From: Aeromonas tecta
GTDB taxonomy: Bacteria > Pseudomonadota > Gammaproteobacteria > Enterobacterales > Aeromonadaceae
Assembly: GCF_000820185.1 (NCBI RefSeq)
Contig: NZ_CDCA01000019.1
Coordinates: forward strand, 62,001 to 126,000
DNA length: 64,000 bases
Direction of reading: 5' to 3'
The notes under the pieces were generated by a model. That model worked only from the letters and a program-made list of their open reading frames with translations, was not told the origin of the DNA and ran no database searches. Both the position numbers and the translations under genes were made by a program. This document shows positions 30,164 through 38,919 of the stretch, piece after piece (position 1 is the stretch's first letter; every line of letters begins with the position of its first letter).

Positions 30164-30892
30164 TCAGCGCAATGGGGCCCCGACCGGCAGTATGCCGAGG
30201 AACTGCAACAGCCACTGCATCATGGTATTCGAATCCACCTCCCCCTCGAGGGAAGAGAGGCTGCTCTGGTAATGCTCATCGGGCAGCCGGTCCCGGCGCC
30301 GCTCGATCAGCGCCCGGTTGTACTCCACCGAGAACTCCGGGTGCCCCTGAATGGCGACGATGTGATCTCCCTGCAAGAACATGAAGTTGGGGCAGAAATC
30401 GTTGCCCGCCAACAGGGTCGCCCCCGGCGGCAGCTGCTCCACCTGATCCTGGTGACTCGCCAGGATCCGGATGGTCTCAAGCTCCGGCTGCATCCAGGCT
30501 TTTGCCGCCTGCATGGGGTGCACCGAGACGCCGAGCCCCCAGCCCTTGGTGGACTTCATCACCTCCCCCCCCAGTGCCTGGGCGATCACCTGATGGCCGA
30601 AGCAGACCCCGGCCAGCTTGACGTTGGCATCGTGGGCCCGCCGGATCCACTCGCGCAGCGCCAGGATCCAGGGCAGATCGCTGTAGGCATCGTGGCGCGA
30701 ACCTGTGATGAGCCAGGCATCGCACTCACTAAAGTCCGCTGGCAGCTCGCCGTCGAGGGCCGACCAGACCCTGTATTCCAGCGCCGGGGCCAGCGCCCGG
30801 AAACCCTTGATAAACATCTCGGAGTAAACGGGGCCAAAATCACCCACCAAATCGGGGTCCAGCCGGTCACAATCGAGAATTCCCAGTCGCAT
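30164..30892 (-). CDS. Class I glutamine amidotransferase-like protein
   Basis: This 242-aa stand-alone GATase1 domain has catalytic Cys97 (AGVCFGHQ) and the His184/Glu186 dyad (IQGHPEFS), so it should hydrolyse a glutamine- or gamma-glutamyl-type amide. It resembles the GMP-synthase-like amidotransferases rather than canonical PuuD. It is placed just downstream of mmsA in a catabolic cluster with PuuR- and PuuC-like genes, so a gamma-glutamyl-intermediate hydrolase is an attractive but unproven role. Confidence 0.85.
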   Translation of the reverse strand: MRLGILDCDRLDPDLVGDFGPVYSEMFIKGFRALAPALEYRVWSALDGELPADFSECDAWLITGSRHDAYSDLPWILALREWIRRAHDANVKLAGVCFGHQVIAQALGGEVMKSTKGWGLGVSVHPMQAAKAWMQPELETIRILASHQDQVEQLPPGATLLAGNDFCPNFMFLQGDHIVAIQGHPEFSVEYNRALIERRRDRLPDEHYQSSLSSLEGEVDSNTMMQWLLQFLGILPVGAPLR

Positions 30893-30974
30893 CTGTTACT
30901 CCTTCACAGGGATAGCGGGGCATTCCGGCGGATCCCTCCGCCGGGCCATGCCTGGGCTAGCTACTGCATGGTTG

Positions 30975-32471
30975 TCATTTCATGGTCGGCATGGAGAACT
31001 CGGCGCCGGCACGCAGGCTCTGGGGCCAACGGGCAGTTACCGTCTTCATCCGGGTGTAGAAACGCACCCCATCCGGCCCGTGCATGTTGAGCGGCCCGAA
31101 GATGGATCGCTTCCAGCCACCGAAACTGTGAAACGCCATGGGCACCGGGATGGGTACGTTCACCCCTACCATACCGACCTGTACCCTTGTGGTGAAGTCC
31201 CTTGCGGTGTCGCCGTCGCAGGTAAAGATGGCGGTGCCGTTGCCATACTCGTGCTCGTTTATGAGTTTGAGTCCGGTTTCATAGTCCGGCGCCCGCACTA
31301 TGACCAGCACAGGGCCGAAGATCTCCTCCCGGTAAATGCGCATCTCGGGGCTCACCCGATCGAACAGGCTGCCGCCGATAAAGTAGCCCTCATCGCTGTG
31401 ATGGGTGCGGCCATCGACCACCAGCTCGGCGCCCTCGGCCACCCCCTGATCCACATAACCACGCACCTTGGCCAGGTGTTCACGGCTGATGAGCGGTCCC
31501 ATCTCGTTCTCCGGGCTCTGACCCAGCCCCGGGCCGACGCGCAGCGCCGCCACCAGCGGCGACAGCCTGGCGACCAGGGCATCGGCGGTGTCATCGCCGA
31601 CCACCAGGGCCACCGAGATCGCCATGCAGCGCTCGCCGGCCGCGCCATAGGCCGCGCCCATCAGGGCGGAGACTGCCTGATCGAGATCCGCATCCGGCAT
31701 CACCAGCATGTGGTTCTTGGCGCCGCCAAGGGCCTGCACCCGCTTGCCGTGAGCCGAGGCGGTGGCATAGATGTACTGGGCGATGGGAGTGGAGCCGACA
31801 AACGACACCGCAGCCACCCGCGGGTCGGTCAGCAGCACGTCCACCACCTCCTTGTCGCCGTTGACCACGTTCAGCACCCCGTCCGGCAAACCCGCCTGCT
31901 TGAGCAGCTCGGCCATGCGCAGGGAGAGGGACGGATCCTTCTCGGAGGGCTTGAGGATGAAGCTGTTGCCGCAGGCCAGCGCCACCGGGAACATCCAGAG
32001 CGGCACCATGGCCGGGAAATTGAACGGCGTGATACCGGCGCAGACCCCGACAGGTTGCATCATGGAGTGGCTGTCGACCCCGCGGCCCACGTTGAGGGAG
32101 TGCTCCCCCTTCAGCAGATGGGGGATGCCACAGGCAAACTCCACCACTTCCAGACCCCGGGTCAGCTCACCCTGGGCGTCGGAGAACACCTTGCCATGTT
32201 CGCGGCTGATGAGCCTGGCCAGCTCATCCCTGTGCTGCTCCATCAGCTCCTTGAAGCGGAACATCACCCGGGCCCGCACCAGCGGTGGAGTCTGGGACCA
32301 GTCGGCGAAGGCGCGCTCGGCGCTGGCGATGGCGTCCTGGCACTCGGCGGCGGTACTGAGCACCACCTGACCCTGCTGCTGGCCGGTGGCCGGATTGAAG
32401 ATGGCGCCGAAACGCTCGCTGCGGCTCTCTATGGTCTCGCCGTCGATGAAGTTGCTAACCCGGTATGTCAT
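30975..32471 (-). CDS. mmsA: CoA-acylating (methyl)malonate-semialdehyde dehydrogenase
   Basis: This 498-aa NAD+-dependent ALDH converts malonate semialdehyde to acetyl-CoA, or methylmalonate semialdehyde to propionyl-CoA. The hallmark TPFNFPAMVPLWMFP, FVGSTPIAQYIY, LGGAKNHMLVMPDAD and the catalytic Cys in AAGERCMAIS identify the MmsA branch. The ATG at 32471 has GGAGG upstream and gives the family length. It is co-directional with the omega-aminotransferase, whose product would be its substrate if beta-alanine is degraded. Confidence 0.94.
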   Translation of the reverse strand: MTYRVSNFIDGETIESRSERFGAIFNPATGQQQGQVVLSTAAECQDAIASAERAFADWSQTPPLVRARVMFRFKELMEQHRDELARLISREHGKVFSDAQGELTRGLEVVEFACGIPHLLKGEHSLNVGRGVDSHSMMQPVGVCAGITPFNFPAMVPLWMFPVALACGNSFILKPSEKDPSLSLRMAELLKQAGLPDGVLNVVNGDKEVVDVLLTDPRVAAVSFVGSTPIAQYIYATASAHGKRVQALGGAKNHMLVMPDADLDQAVSALMGAAYGAAGERCMAISVALVVGDDTADALVARLSPLVAALRVGPGLGQSPENEMGPLISREHLAKVRGYVDQGVAEGAELVVDGRTHHSDEGYFIGGSLFDRVSPEMRIYREEIFGPVLVIVRAPDYETGLKLINEHEYGNGTAIFTCDGDTARDFTTRVQVGMVGVNVPIPVPMAFHSFGGWKRSIFGPLNMHGPDGVRFYTRMKTVTARWPQSLRAGAEFSMPTMK

Positions 32472-32577
32472 AAATCCTCCGTGATGGGGTATCCGTCTCG
32501 ATCCTGCGTGGCTTGCTGGCGCAGACGCAGGAAGAGGGCGCCCGCAACGGCGGGCACCCTGCAATCTGGTGAAAAAA

Positions 32578-33906
32578 TCAGTCCTGCGTCTGCAACACAT
32601 CCTGCAGCAGGGTGAAGAGGTCGTCGATCTGGCTGCGCTCGATGATGAGCGGTGGCGACAGGGCAATGATGTCGCCGGTGACCCGGATCAGGGCCCCCTT
32701 CTCGAAGCAGCGCACGAACACCTCGTAGGCACGCTTGCCCGGCGCATCGGGCAGGGATTCCAGCTCGATGCCCGCCACCAGACCGTAGTTGCGCACGTCT
32801 TTGACATGCTTGCAGCCCTTGAGGGAATGGGCCGCCTCCTCCCAGTAACCCGCCAGATCGGCGGCGCGGCTGAACAGGTTCTCGTTGCGGTAGATCTCCA
32901 GGGTCGCCAGACCCGCGGCGGCGGCCACCGGGTGACCGGAATAGGTGTAGCCGTGGAACAGCTCGATGGCGCCTTTGCCGGCGGCCATCATGTCGTTATA
33001 GATGCCATCGCGTACCAACACGGCTCCCATGGGGATGGCGCCGTTGGTGAGCCCCTTGGCGCAGGTGATCATGTCGGGCATGACATCGAACTCCTGGGCG
33101 GCGAAGGGGGCCCCCAGTCGGCCGAAGCCGGTGATCACTTCATCAAAAATCAACAAGATGCCGTGTTTGGTGCAGATCTCACGCAGCCGCTTGAGGTAGC
33201 CCTTTGGCGGCATGATGACACCGGTGCTGCCGGCGATAGGTTCGACGATGACGGCGGCGATGTTGCTGGCGTCATGCAGGAACACAATCTTCTCCAATTC
33301 ATCGGCCAGACTGAGATCTTCCGCTGGCAACCCCTTGGTGAACGCATTTTTCCCTATGTTGAGGGTGTGGGGCAGATGATCCACCCCACCGAGCAGGGAA
33401 CCGAACCACTTGCGATTGCCGGGAATGCCGCCGACCGAGATACCGCCGAAGCCCACCCCGTGATAGCCGCGCTCACGGCCAATCAGCCGGGTGCGGGTGC
33501 CCTGACCGCGTGCCCGCTGCCAGGCCAGCGCCATTTTCAGCGCCGTGTCCACGGCCTCTGAGCCGGAGTTGGTATAGAAGACGTGGCCGAAGCCCTTGGG
33601 GGCTATCTCCACCAGTTGGTTGGCCAGCTCGAACGGCAGCGGGTGGCCCATCTGGAACGTAGGGGCGAAATCGAGGTGGGAGATCTGCTGGGAGACCGCC
33701 TCGGCAATCTCGCGCCGACCATGACCCGCGTTGCAACACCAGAGTCCGGCGGTGCCATCCAGTATCTTGCGGCCATCCTCTGAGTGATAATACATCCCCT
33801 CTGCCGACTTCAGGATGCGCGGCGCCGCCTTGAACTGCTGGTTGGCGGTGAAGGGCATCCAGAAGGCGGACATGTCGGGGGTATTGATGTCGCTGATCGG
33901 TTTCAT
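32578..33906 (-). CDS. Omega-amino acid (beta-alanine):pyruvate aminotransferase
   Basis: This 442-aa class III PLP transaminase is closest in pattern to the Pseudomonas beta-alanine:pyruvate aminotransferase (AFWMPFTANQQF, GLWCCNAGHGRREI, IGRERGYHGV, FDEVITGFGRLG). The PLP Lys is in CAKGLTNGAIPMG. It should transfer amino groups from beta-alanine or similar omega-amines to pyruvate, producing malonate semialdehyde for mmsA. Putrescine transaminase activity (SpuC-like) is an alternative. It is divergent from the PuuR-like regulator. Confidence 0.9.
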   Translation of the reverse strand: MKPISDINTPDMSAFWMPFTANQQFKAAPRILKSAEGMYYHSEDGRKILDGTAGLWCCNAGHGRREIAEAVSQQISHLDFAPTFQMGHPLPFELANQLVEIAPKGFGHVFYTNSGSEAVDTALKMALAWQRARGQGTRTRLIGRERGYHGVGFGGISVGGIPGNRKWFGSLLGGVDHLPHTLNIGKNAFTKGLPAEDLSLADELEKIVFLHDASNIAAVIVEPIAGSTGVIMPPKGYLKRLREICTKHGILLIFDEVITGFGRLGAPFAAQEFDVMPDMITCAKGLTNGAIPMGAVLVRDGIYNDMMAAGKGAIELFHGYTYSGHPVAAAAGLATLEIYRNENLFSRAADLAGYWEEAAHSLKGCKHVKDVRNYGLVAGIELESLPDAPGKRAYEVFVRCFEKGALIRVTGDIIALSPPLIIERSQIDDLFTLLQDVLQTQD

Positions 33907-33975
33907 GGTCACCTCATCCTTAAGGCGTTTAGTAACGCTTGGCTTATGCCTATTAAATTAAACACCTGAATCCAT

Positions 33976-34023
33976 AAAAAGGGGCTCTTTATCGCCCCGG
34001 CTTGGTGTCACCCCCTCGGGGTG
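33976..34023. promoter_or_regulatory. Two hairpins in the aminotransferase/puuR-like divergent region
   Basis: GGGGC (33981-33985) pairs with GCCCC (33994-33998) and is followed on the minus strand by TTTTT, like a terminator in the aminotransferase leader. CACCCC (34009-34014) pairs with GGGGTG (34018-34023). They may be operator or attenuator elements. Confidence 0.4.
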
Positions 34024-34079
34024 GTATAAGATATTTAACACAATTTTAATAATAGTAAACAGTCAAGGAGTGTCTATCG

Positions 34080-34622
34080 ATGGATATCGGTCACCGCCTC
34101 AAGGCGGTTCGCACCAAGGCAGCCCTCTCCCAGCGCGAGCTGGCCAAGCGCTCTGGTGTGACCAACGGCTTTATCTCCCAGATCGAGAAAAATCAGGTGA
34201 GCCCCTCGGTGGCCTCACTGCGCAAGGTGCTGGAAGGCATTCCCATGTCGCTCGCCAGCTTCTTCACCGATGAGACGGAGATGGATTCCGAGGTGATCTT
34301 CCGTGCGGATGACATGCCGGATCTCGGCACCCACCCCATCAGCTACCGACTGGTCGGCCACAGCCGCGCCAACCGTGCCATCGGCATGATGCAAGAGATC
34401 CTTCCCCCCGGCGCCGACACCGGCGACGACATGCTGAGCCACGAAGGGGAAGAGTGCGGCATCGTCATCCGGGGCCAGGTCGAGGTCACCGTCGGCGAGC
34501 AGATCCACCTGCTGACGCCGGGGGATGGCTACTACTTCGACAGCCGCACCCCGCACCGTTTTCGCAACGTCGGCGAGCAGGAGTGCGTGCTGATTTCCGC
34601 CAATACCCCCGCCAGCTTCTAA
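34080..34622 (+). CDS. PuuR-like HTH-cupin transcriptional regulator
   Basis: This 180-aa protein has an N-terminal XRE HTH (RLKAVRTKAALSQRELAKRSGVTNGFISQIEKNQVSPS) and a C-terminal cupin (EGEECGIVIRGQVEVTVGEQIHLLTPGDGYYFDSRTPHRF) that senses a small ligand. It has the same architecture and length as PuuR, the putrescine-utilisation repressor. AAGGAG precedes the ATG. It is flanked by catabolic genes on both sides, which it probably controls. AT-rich TTTAACA-containing stretches near 34030 and 34705 could hold its operators. Confidence 0.88.
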   Translation: MDIGHRLKAVRTKAALSQRELAKRSGVTNGFISQIEKNQVSPSVASLRKVLEGIPMSLASFFTDETEMDSEVIFRADDMPDLGTHPISYRLVGHSRANRAIGMMQEILPPGADTGDDMLSHEGEECGIVIRGQVEVTVGEQIHLLTPGDGYYFDSRTPHRFRNVGEQECVLISANTPASF

Positions 34623-34802
34623 CCTCCAGCAACTGCGGTCAGACCCTCTAAAACTCGGCCGAGCCCGGCTAACGCCCTCGTCAGTATCTCATTGCTGACG
34701 AGGGCGAATGTTTAACAAAATGTTACAGAATGGATTTACAAGCGGCGGCATGTTTAGCATATTGATACGCAGAGACCTTATCTGTCGGTTCAAGGAGTGA
34801 AC

Positions 34803-36299
34803 ATGAGTGACCTGACCCTGGCCCAGTGGCAACACAAGGCCGCCCACCTGACCCTGCCCTCACAAGCCTTCATCGACGGCAGCTACCGGGACGCCGTGAA
34901 CGGCGCCACCTTCGATTGCATCAATCCGGCCAACGGCCAGCTGCTGACCAAGGTGGCCTCCTGCGACGCCGCCGACGCCGAGCTGGCGGTACAAGCCGCC
35001 CGCGCCGCCTTCACCGACAAACGCTGGAGCGGGTTATCCCCGAAACAGCGCAAGCTCATCATGCAGCGCTTCGCCGATCTGATGCGCCTCAATCAGGTGG
35101 AGCTGGCACTGCTGGAATCGCTGGACATGGGCAAGCCCATCGGTGACGCCATGGGCTACGACGCCCCCGCCGCCGCCAACTGCATCGCCTGGAACGCCGA
35201 AGCCATCGACAAGATCTACGATCAGGTCGCCCCGGTAGAAGAGTCCGCGCTGGCGCTGGTGACCCGCGAGGCGCTTGGCGTCGTGGCCGCCATCGTGCCC
35301 TGGAACTTCCCGCTGGTGATGGCCTGCTGGAAACTGGGACCGGCGCTTGCCACCGGCAACTCGGTGATCCTCAAACCCTCCGAAAAATCCCCCCTCACCG
35401 CCCTGCGCATCGCGGGACTGGCGAAGGAAGCGGGCATCCCGGACGGGGTGTTCAACGTGCTGCCGGGCTTTGGCCACACGGTCGGCGAGGCGCTGGCCAT
35501 GCACATGGACGTGGACTGCATCACCTTCACCGGCTCCACCAAGATCGGCAAACATCTGGTGCAGTGCTCCGGCAAGTCGAACCTCAAGCGCGCCTTTATG
35601 GAGTGCGGCGGCAAGAGCCCCAATATCGTGCTGGCGGACGCGCCGGATCTGGACGCCGCCGCCAAGAGTGCGGTGGGCGCCATCTTCTACAACCAGGGTG
35701 AGGTGTGCACCGCAGCCTCCCGCCTGCTGGTACAAAACAGCATCAAGCCGCAGTTCATGGAGCGCCTGCTGGCCCATGCCCGCGAATGGATCTCGGCCAA
35801 CCCGCTCGATCCCAGCACCCGCATCGGCGCCATGGTGGATGGCATCCAACTGGAGCAGGTACTGCGCTACATCGAGATTGGCAAACAGGAGGGGGCCAAG
35901 CTGCTGCTGGGCGGCGAGCGCACCCAGCCGGAGAGTGGCGGCTTCTACATCGCCCCCACCATCTTTGACAATGTGACGCCGCAGATGCGCATCTTCCGGG
36001 AAGAGATCTTCGGCCCGGTGCTGGCGGTGACCGGTTTCGACACCCTCGAAGAAGCCATCGCCCTTGGCAACGACACCGACTACGGCCTGGCCGCCGCCAT
36101 CTGGACGGCGGACTTGAACCAGGCGATCAAGGGCTCCCGCGCCCTGCGCGCCGGCACCGTGTTCGTCAACAACTGGGATGGCGGTGACATGACGATGCCG
36201 TTTGGCGGCTTCAAGCAATCCGGCAACGGCCGCGACAAGTCACTGCACGCGCTGGAGAAATATACCGAGTTGAAAAGTACCTGGATCCAGCTCGATTAA
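34803..36299 (+). CDS. puuC: PuuC-like aldehyde dehydrogenase
   Basis: This 498-aa NAD(P)+-dependent ALDH resembles gamma-glutamyl-gamma-aminobutyraldehyde dehydrogenase PuuC. Visible motifs are VPWNFPLVMACWKLGPALATGNSVILKPSE, FTGSTKIGKHL, MECGGKSPNIV and the catalytic Cys in NQGEVCTAASRL. The ATG at 34803 follows AAGGAGTGAAC. It is preceded by the PuuR-like gene and followed by a terminator. puuA, puuB and puuD are not adjacent. Confidence 0.87.
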   Translation: MSDLTLAQWQHKAAHLTLPSQAFIDGSYRDAVNGATFDCINPANGQLLTKVASCDAADAELAVQAARAAFTDKRWSGLSPKQRKLIMQRFADLMRLNQVELALLESLDMGKPIGDAMGYDAPAAANCIAWNAEAIDKIYDQVAPVEESALALVTREALGVVAAIVPWNFPLVMACWKLGPALATGNSVILKPSEKSPLTALRIAGLAKEAGIPDGVFNVLPGFGHTVGEALAMHMDVDCITFTGSTKIGKHLVQCSGKSNLKRAFMECGGKSPNIVLADAPDLDAAAKSAVGAIFYNQGEVCTAASRLLVQNSIKPQFMERLLAHAREWISANPLDPSTRIGAMVDGIQLEQVLRYIEIGKQEGAKLLLGGERTQPESGGFYIAPTIFDNVTPQMRIFREEIFGPVLAVTGFDTLEEAIALGNDTDYGLAAAIWTADLNQAIKGSRALRAGTVFVNNWDGGDMTMPFGGFKQSGNGRDKSLHALEKYTELKSTWIQLD

Positions 36300-36325
36300 C
36301 GTCGAATATGACGATATCAGGCAAC

Positions 36326-36349
36326 AAAGGGGGAGAAATCCCCCTTTTT
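36326..36349 (+). terminator. Intrinsic terminator after the PuuC-like gene
   Basis: AAAGGGGGA-GAAA-TCCCCCTTT is followed by more T. Confidence 0.9.
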
Positions 36350-36423
36350 CATGTTTGCCCTTTCCTCAGCAGCCTCAATCGATATAATCATCAAATAGCA
36401 AACCCTTAAATATAAAGATAAAA

Positions 36424-36597
36424 ATGTTGTTCTTTCTGGGAAGTGTACTGTTTCTGGTGGTAGGGTTGCCGCTGCTGTTCTTCATGTTGGGTCAGGGTGA
36501 AGCCTACGTGACCTGGGGCCCCTGGATCTCCGCCATCGTGCTCATGCTGTGGTTGTTGATGGATGTGGAGAAGATCCGTCGTGGCGGCGGTCGCTGA
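36424..36597 (+). CDS. Small two-helix membrane protein, 57 aa
   Basis: The frame from ATG 36424 to TGA 36597 encodes MLFFLGSVLFLVVGLPLLFF followed by a short loop (MLGQGEAYVTWG), a second helix (PWISAIVLMLWLLMDV) and a basic tail ending RRGGGR. The hydropathy pattern is that of a genuine two-span protein. The ribosome site is weak (AGATAA). No family recognised. Confidence 0.6.
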   Translation: MLFFLGSVLFLVVGLPLLFFMLGQGEAYVTWGPWISAIVLMLWLLMDVEKIRRGGGR

Positions 36598-36720
36598 CGC
36601 CAGTCACACTGTAAAAATCCCCTCCGACCAATTTATTGACTTCTTTCCCCCCAAAAGGATCGCTACACTGATTTTTTGCGATGTTTTCCAACATCCAACT
36701 CTCCAGTGAAGGTTATCCGC

Positions 36721-37617
36721 ATGCAGCAACAAGTTCAGCGTCAGGGCGTCATCTATGCCCTGTGCGCCTATACCCTTTGGGGCCTGGCCCCCATCTACTT
36801 CAAGACCATTGCTGCCGTCCCGGCCGCCGAGATCCTGACCCACCGCATGATCTGGTCCTGCGCCCTGCTGATGGTGCTGACCCTGCTCGCCCGCCAGTGG
36901 CACAAGGTGCAGGCGGTGCTGCGCCAGCCCAAGGTGCTGCTCACCCTGGCCTTCACCTCGGTCACCGTCGGTGGCAACTGGCTGCTGTTCATCTGGGCCA
37001 TCAACAACGGCCACATGCTCGATGCCAGCCTCGGCTACTACATCAACCCGCTGTTCAACGTGCTGCTCGGCATGCTGTTTCTGAGCGAGCAGCTGCGCCG
37101 CTTGCAGTGGTGGGCAGTCGGTCTCGCGGTGATCGGGGTCGTCGTCCAGCTCATCGCCTTCGGCTCCCTGCCCTGGATTGCGCTGGTGCTGGCCTCGAGC
37201 TTCGCCATCTACGGCCTCATCCGTAAAAAACTGGCCCTCGATGCCCTCACCGGCCTACTGATCGAAACCATGATCATGCTGCCGCCGGCGGCCATCTATC
37301 TGTGGGGCTTCGCCGACAGCCCGACCAGCCATCTGACCCAGAACGACTGGCACCTCAACCTGTTGCTGATCGCCGCCGGGGCCGTCACCACGGCGCCGCT
37401 GCTCTGCTTCACCGCCGCCGCCACCCGTCTCAAGCTCTCCACCCTCGGCTTCTTCCAGTACATAGGCCCCAGCCTGATGTTCATCCTGGCGGTCACCCTG
37501 TACGGAGAAGAGCTGGCACTGGACAAGATGATCACCTTCGGCTGCATCTGGAGCGCGCTGGTGCTGTTCAGCCTGGATGGCCTGCGCAGCGGCAAACGGC
37601 GCCGGGATGCGGCCTGA
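36721..37617 (+). CDS. rarD: EamA-family permease RarD
   Basis: This 298-aa integral membrane protein of the DMT superfamily has ten predicted helices and the RarD signature GVIYALCAYTLWGLAPIYFK. NWLLFIWAINNGHMLDASLGYYINPLFNVLLG and LGFFQYIGPSLMFILAV are also conserved. It is a drug/metabolite-type exporter of unknown substrate (called chloramphenicol-sensitive protein). The ATG at 36721 matches the family start. Confidence 0.94.
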   Translation: MQQQVQRQGVIYALCAYTLWGLAPIYFKTIAAVPAAEILTHRMIWSCALLMVLTLLARQWHKVQAVLRQPKVLLTLAFTSVTVGGNWLLFIWAINNGHMLDASLGYYINPLFNVLLGMLFLSEQLRRLQWWAVGLAVIGVVVQLIAFGSLPWIALVLASSFAIYGLIRKKLALDALTGLLIETMIMLPPAAIYLWGFADSPTSHLTQNDWHLNLLLIAAGAVTTAPLLCFTAAATRLKLSTLGFFQYIGPSLMFILAVTLYGEELALDKMITFGCIWSALVLFSLDGLRSGKRRRDAA

Positions 37618-37670
37618 GGCAGCGCAATAATCTACAAGCCAGCCAGCGGGATTTGGGGTATCAATAAGCC

Positions 37671-38471
37671 ATGAGTGCTCCCCAATCCCGCATCCACTAC
37701 TGGCAACCCCGGCTGCTGCCGGGGGTTGAACTATCCCACTCCCACCACCGGGAGTTCAGCTATGGCCGCCACGTACACCTGGACTATCACATCGGTCTGG
37801 TGCAGCAGGGTGGCCAGAAGTTCATCCACAAGGGCAGCAGCCACAATCTGGTGCGCGGCGAGCTCTCCACCGTCAACCCGGACGAGATGCACGACGGCCT
37901 CAGCCTGTTGCCGGAAGGCTACGAGGTGCGGGTGTTTGCCATCGCCCCGGAGCAGTTGGCGCGCTGGCTGCCAGACAACCCCGAGCCCTTCTTCGACAAG
38001 GGCCTGCAGACCAGACCCGATCTCTATCAGGGCTTCGCCCGTCTGCACATGTATCTGGACCAATCCCAGCCGGACGGCTTGCTGGCGGAGAGCGAGCTGC
38101 TCGGCCTGCTCGGCGAGCTGTTGCACCTGGTGCCGGAGCGCCACGCCCTGGCGGATCCCCAACTGCGCTACCTGCGCGATTACCTGCTGGGTCAGCTCGA
38201 TCAGCGCCACAGCCTGGAGGATCTGGCCGCCCAATTCGGGCTGGATCGCTTCGCCTTCCTGCGTCAGTTCAAGAAGAAGACCGGTATGACCCCCTACGCC
38301 TGGCTCAAGCGGCTGCGGCTCGAGCAGGGCAAGCGCCTGCTCGGCGCCGGCATGCCGGTGAGCGAGGTGGCATTGTCGGTCGGCTTCTTCGATCAGAGCC
38401 ACTTCCACCATGGCTTTCGCCAGGCCTTCGGGCTCACGCCGGCGGATTACCGCCAGCAGATTCGGCCCTAA
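37671..38471 (+). CDS. AraC-family transcriptional regulator
   Basis: This 266-aa protein has an N-terminal cupin-like ligand domain (HVHLDYHIGLVQQGGQKF) and a C-terminal double HTH (HSLEDLAAQFGLDRFAFLRQFKKKTGMTPYAWLKRLRLEQGKRLL...VALSVGFFDQSHFHHGFRQAFGLTPADYRQQ). It is 448 bp upstream of a LysE exporter on the same strand, an arrangement often meaning regulation of the exporter. Its last eight codons form the first unit of a 43-bp tandem repeat. Confidence 0.92.
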   Translation: MSAPQSRIHYWQPRLLPGVELSHSHHREFSYGRHVHLDYHIGLVQQGGQKFIHKGSSHNLVRGELSTVNPDEMHDGLSLLPEGYEVRVFAIAPEQLARWLPDNPEPFFDKGLQTRPDLYQGFARLHMYLDQSQPDGLLAESELLGLLGELLHLVPERHALADPQLRYLRDYLLGQLDQRHSLEDLAAQFGLDRFAFLRQFKKKTGMTPYAWLKRLRLEQGKRLLGAGMPVSEVALSVGFFDQSHFHHGFRQAFGLTPADYRQQIRP

Positions 38472-38676
38472 ACCAGCCAGTCCCGCAGATGACCGTCAGT
38501 GGATTCAGCATTAGACAAATCAGCTCCGTCGATGACCGCCAGTGGATTCAGCATTAGACAAGTCAGCTCCGTCGATGACCGCCAGCAGATATGGCCCTAG
38601 ACCAGCCAGCCCCGTGGATTACCGCCAGCAGATAAGGCCCTAGACCAACCAGTCCCACGGATTACCGCCAACAGAG
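38445..38676 (+). repeat. 43-bp tandem repeat array derived from the araC-type gene 3' end
   Basis: Units start at 38445, 38488, 38531, 38574, 38617 and (partial, 17 bp) 38660. Each begins GATNACCGYCA and is exactly 43 bp. The first unit is the end of the regulator gene (DYRQQIRP, stop) plus 17 bp downstream. Units differ by scattered substitutions; the second and third are nearly identical. Confidence 0.92.
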
Positions 38677-38919
38677 GGTCTTCTTTACCCGCCAACCCAG
38701 TCGACAATCGGTTATTTCGCTAAATTTAATACTGAATTTGTTTTCTTTTGCGATATAAAACTTCGCTTAATTACTATTAATCAGTGTCAAACACTGCCTG
38801 TTGCCGCCGTATTTAACAGCCTCGCACCGTCGAACGCCGCCGCTGTGCAATCTTTTACAAGCCAAGCCTCTCCCCGATCCCCCATGCTGCCACCTCATCG
38901 TCTTGTGTAGAGGTATGTC
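38472..38919. other. Gap between the AraC-type gene and the LysE exporter
   Basis: This 448-bp gap contains the 43-bp repeat array and then about 240 bp with an AT-rich stretch (38710-38790) likely to hold the exporter promoter. No gene is seen. Confidence 0.6.

Noticed and set aside
30975-32666. Longer N-terminus for mmsA
   Set aside because: The extra 65 residues are low-complexity; the ATG at 32471 has GGAGG and gives the family length.
38445-38676. CRISPR array
   Set aside because: Units are directly adjacent with no unique spacers and derive from a gene end; it is a simple tandem repeat.
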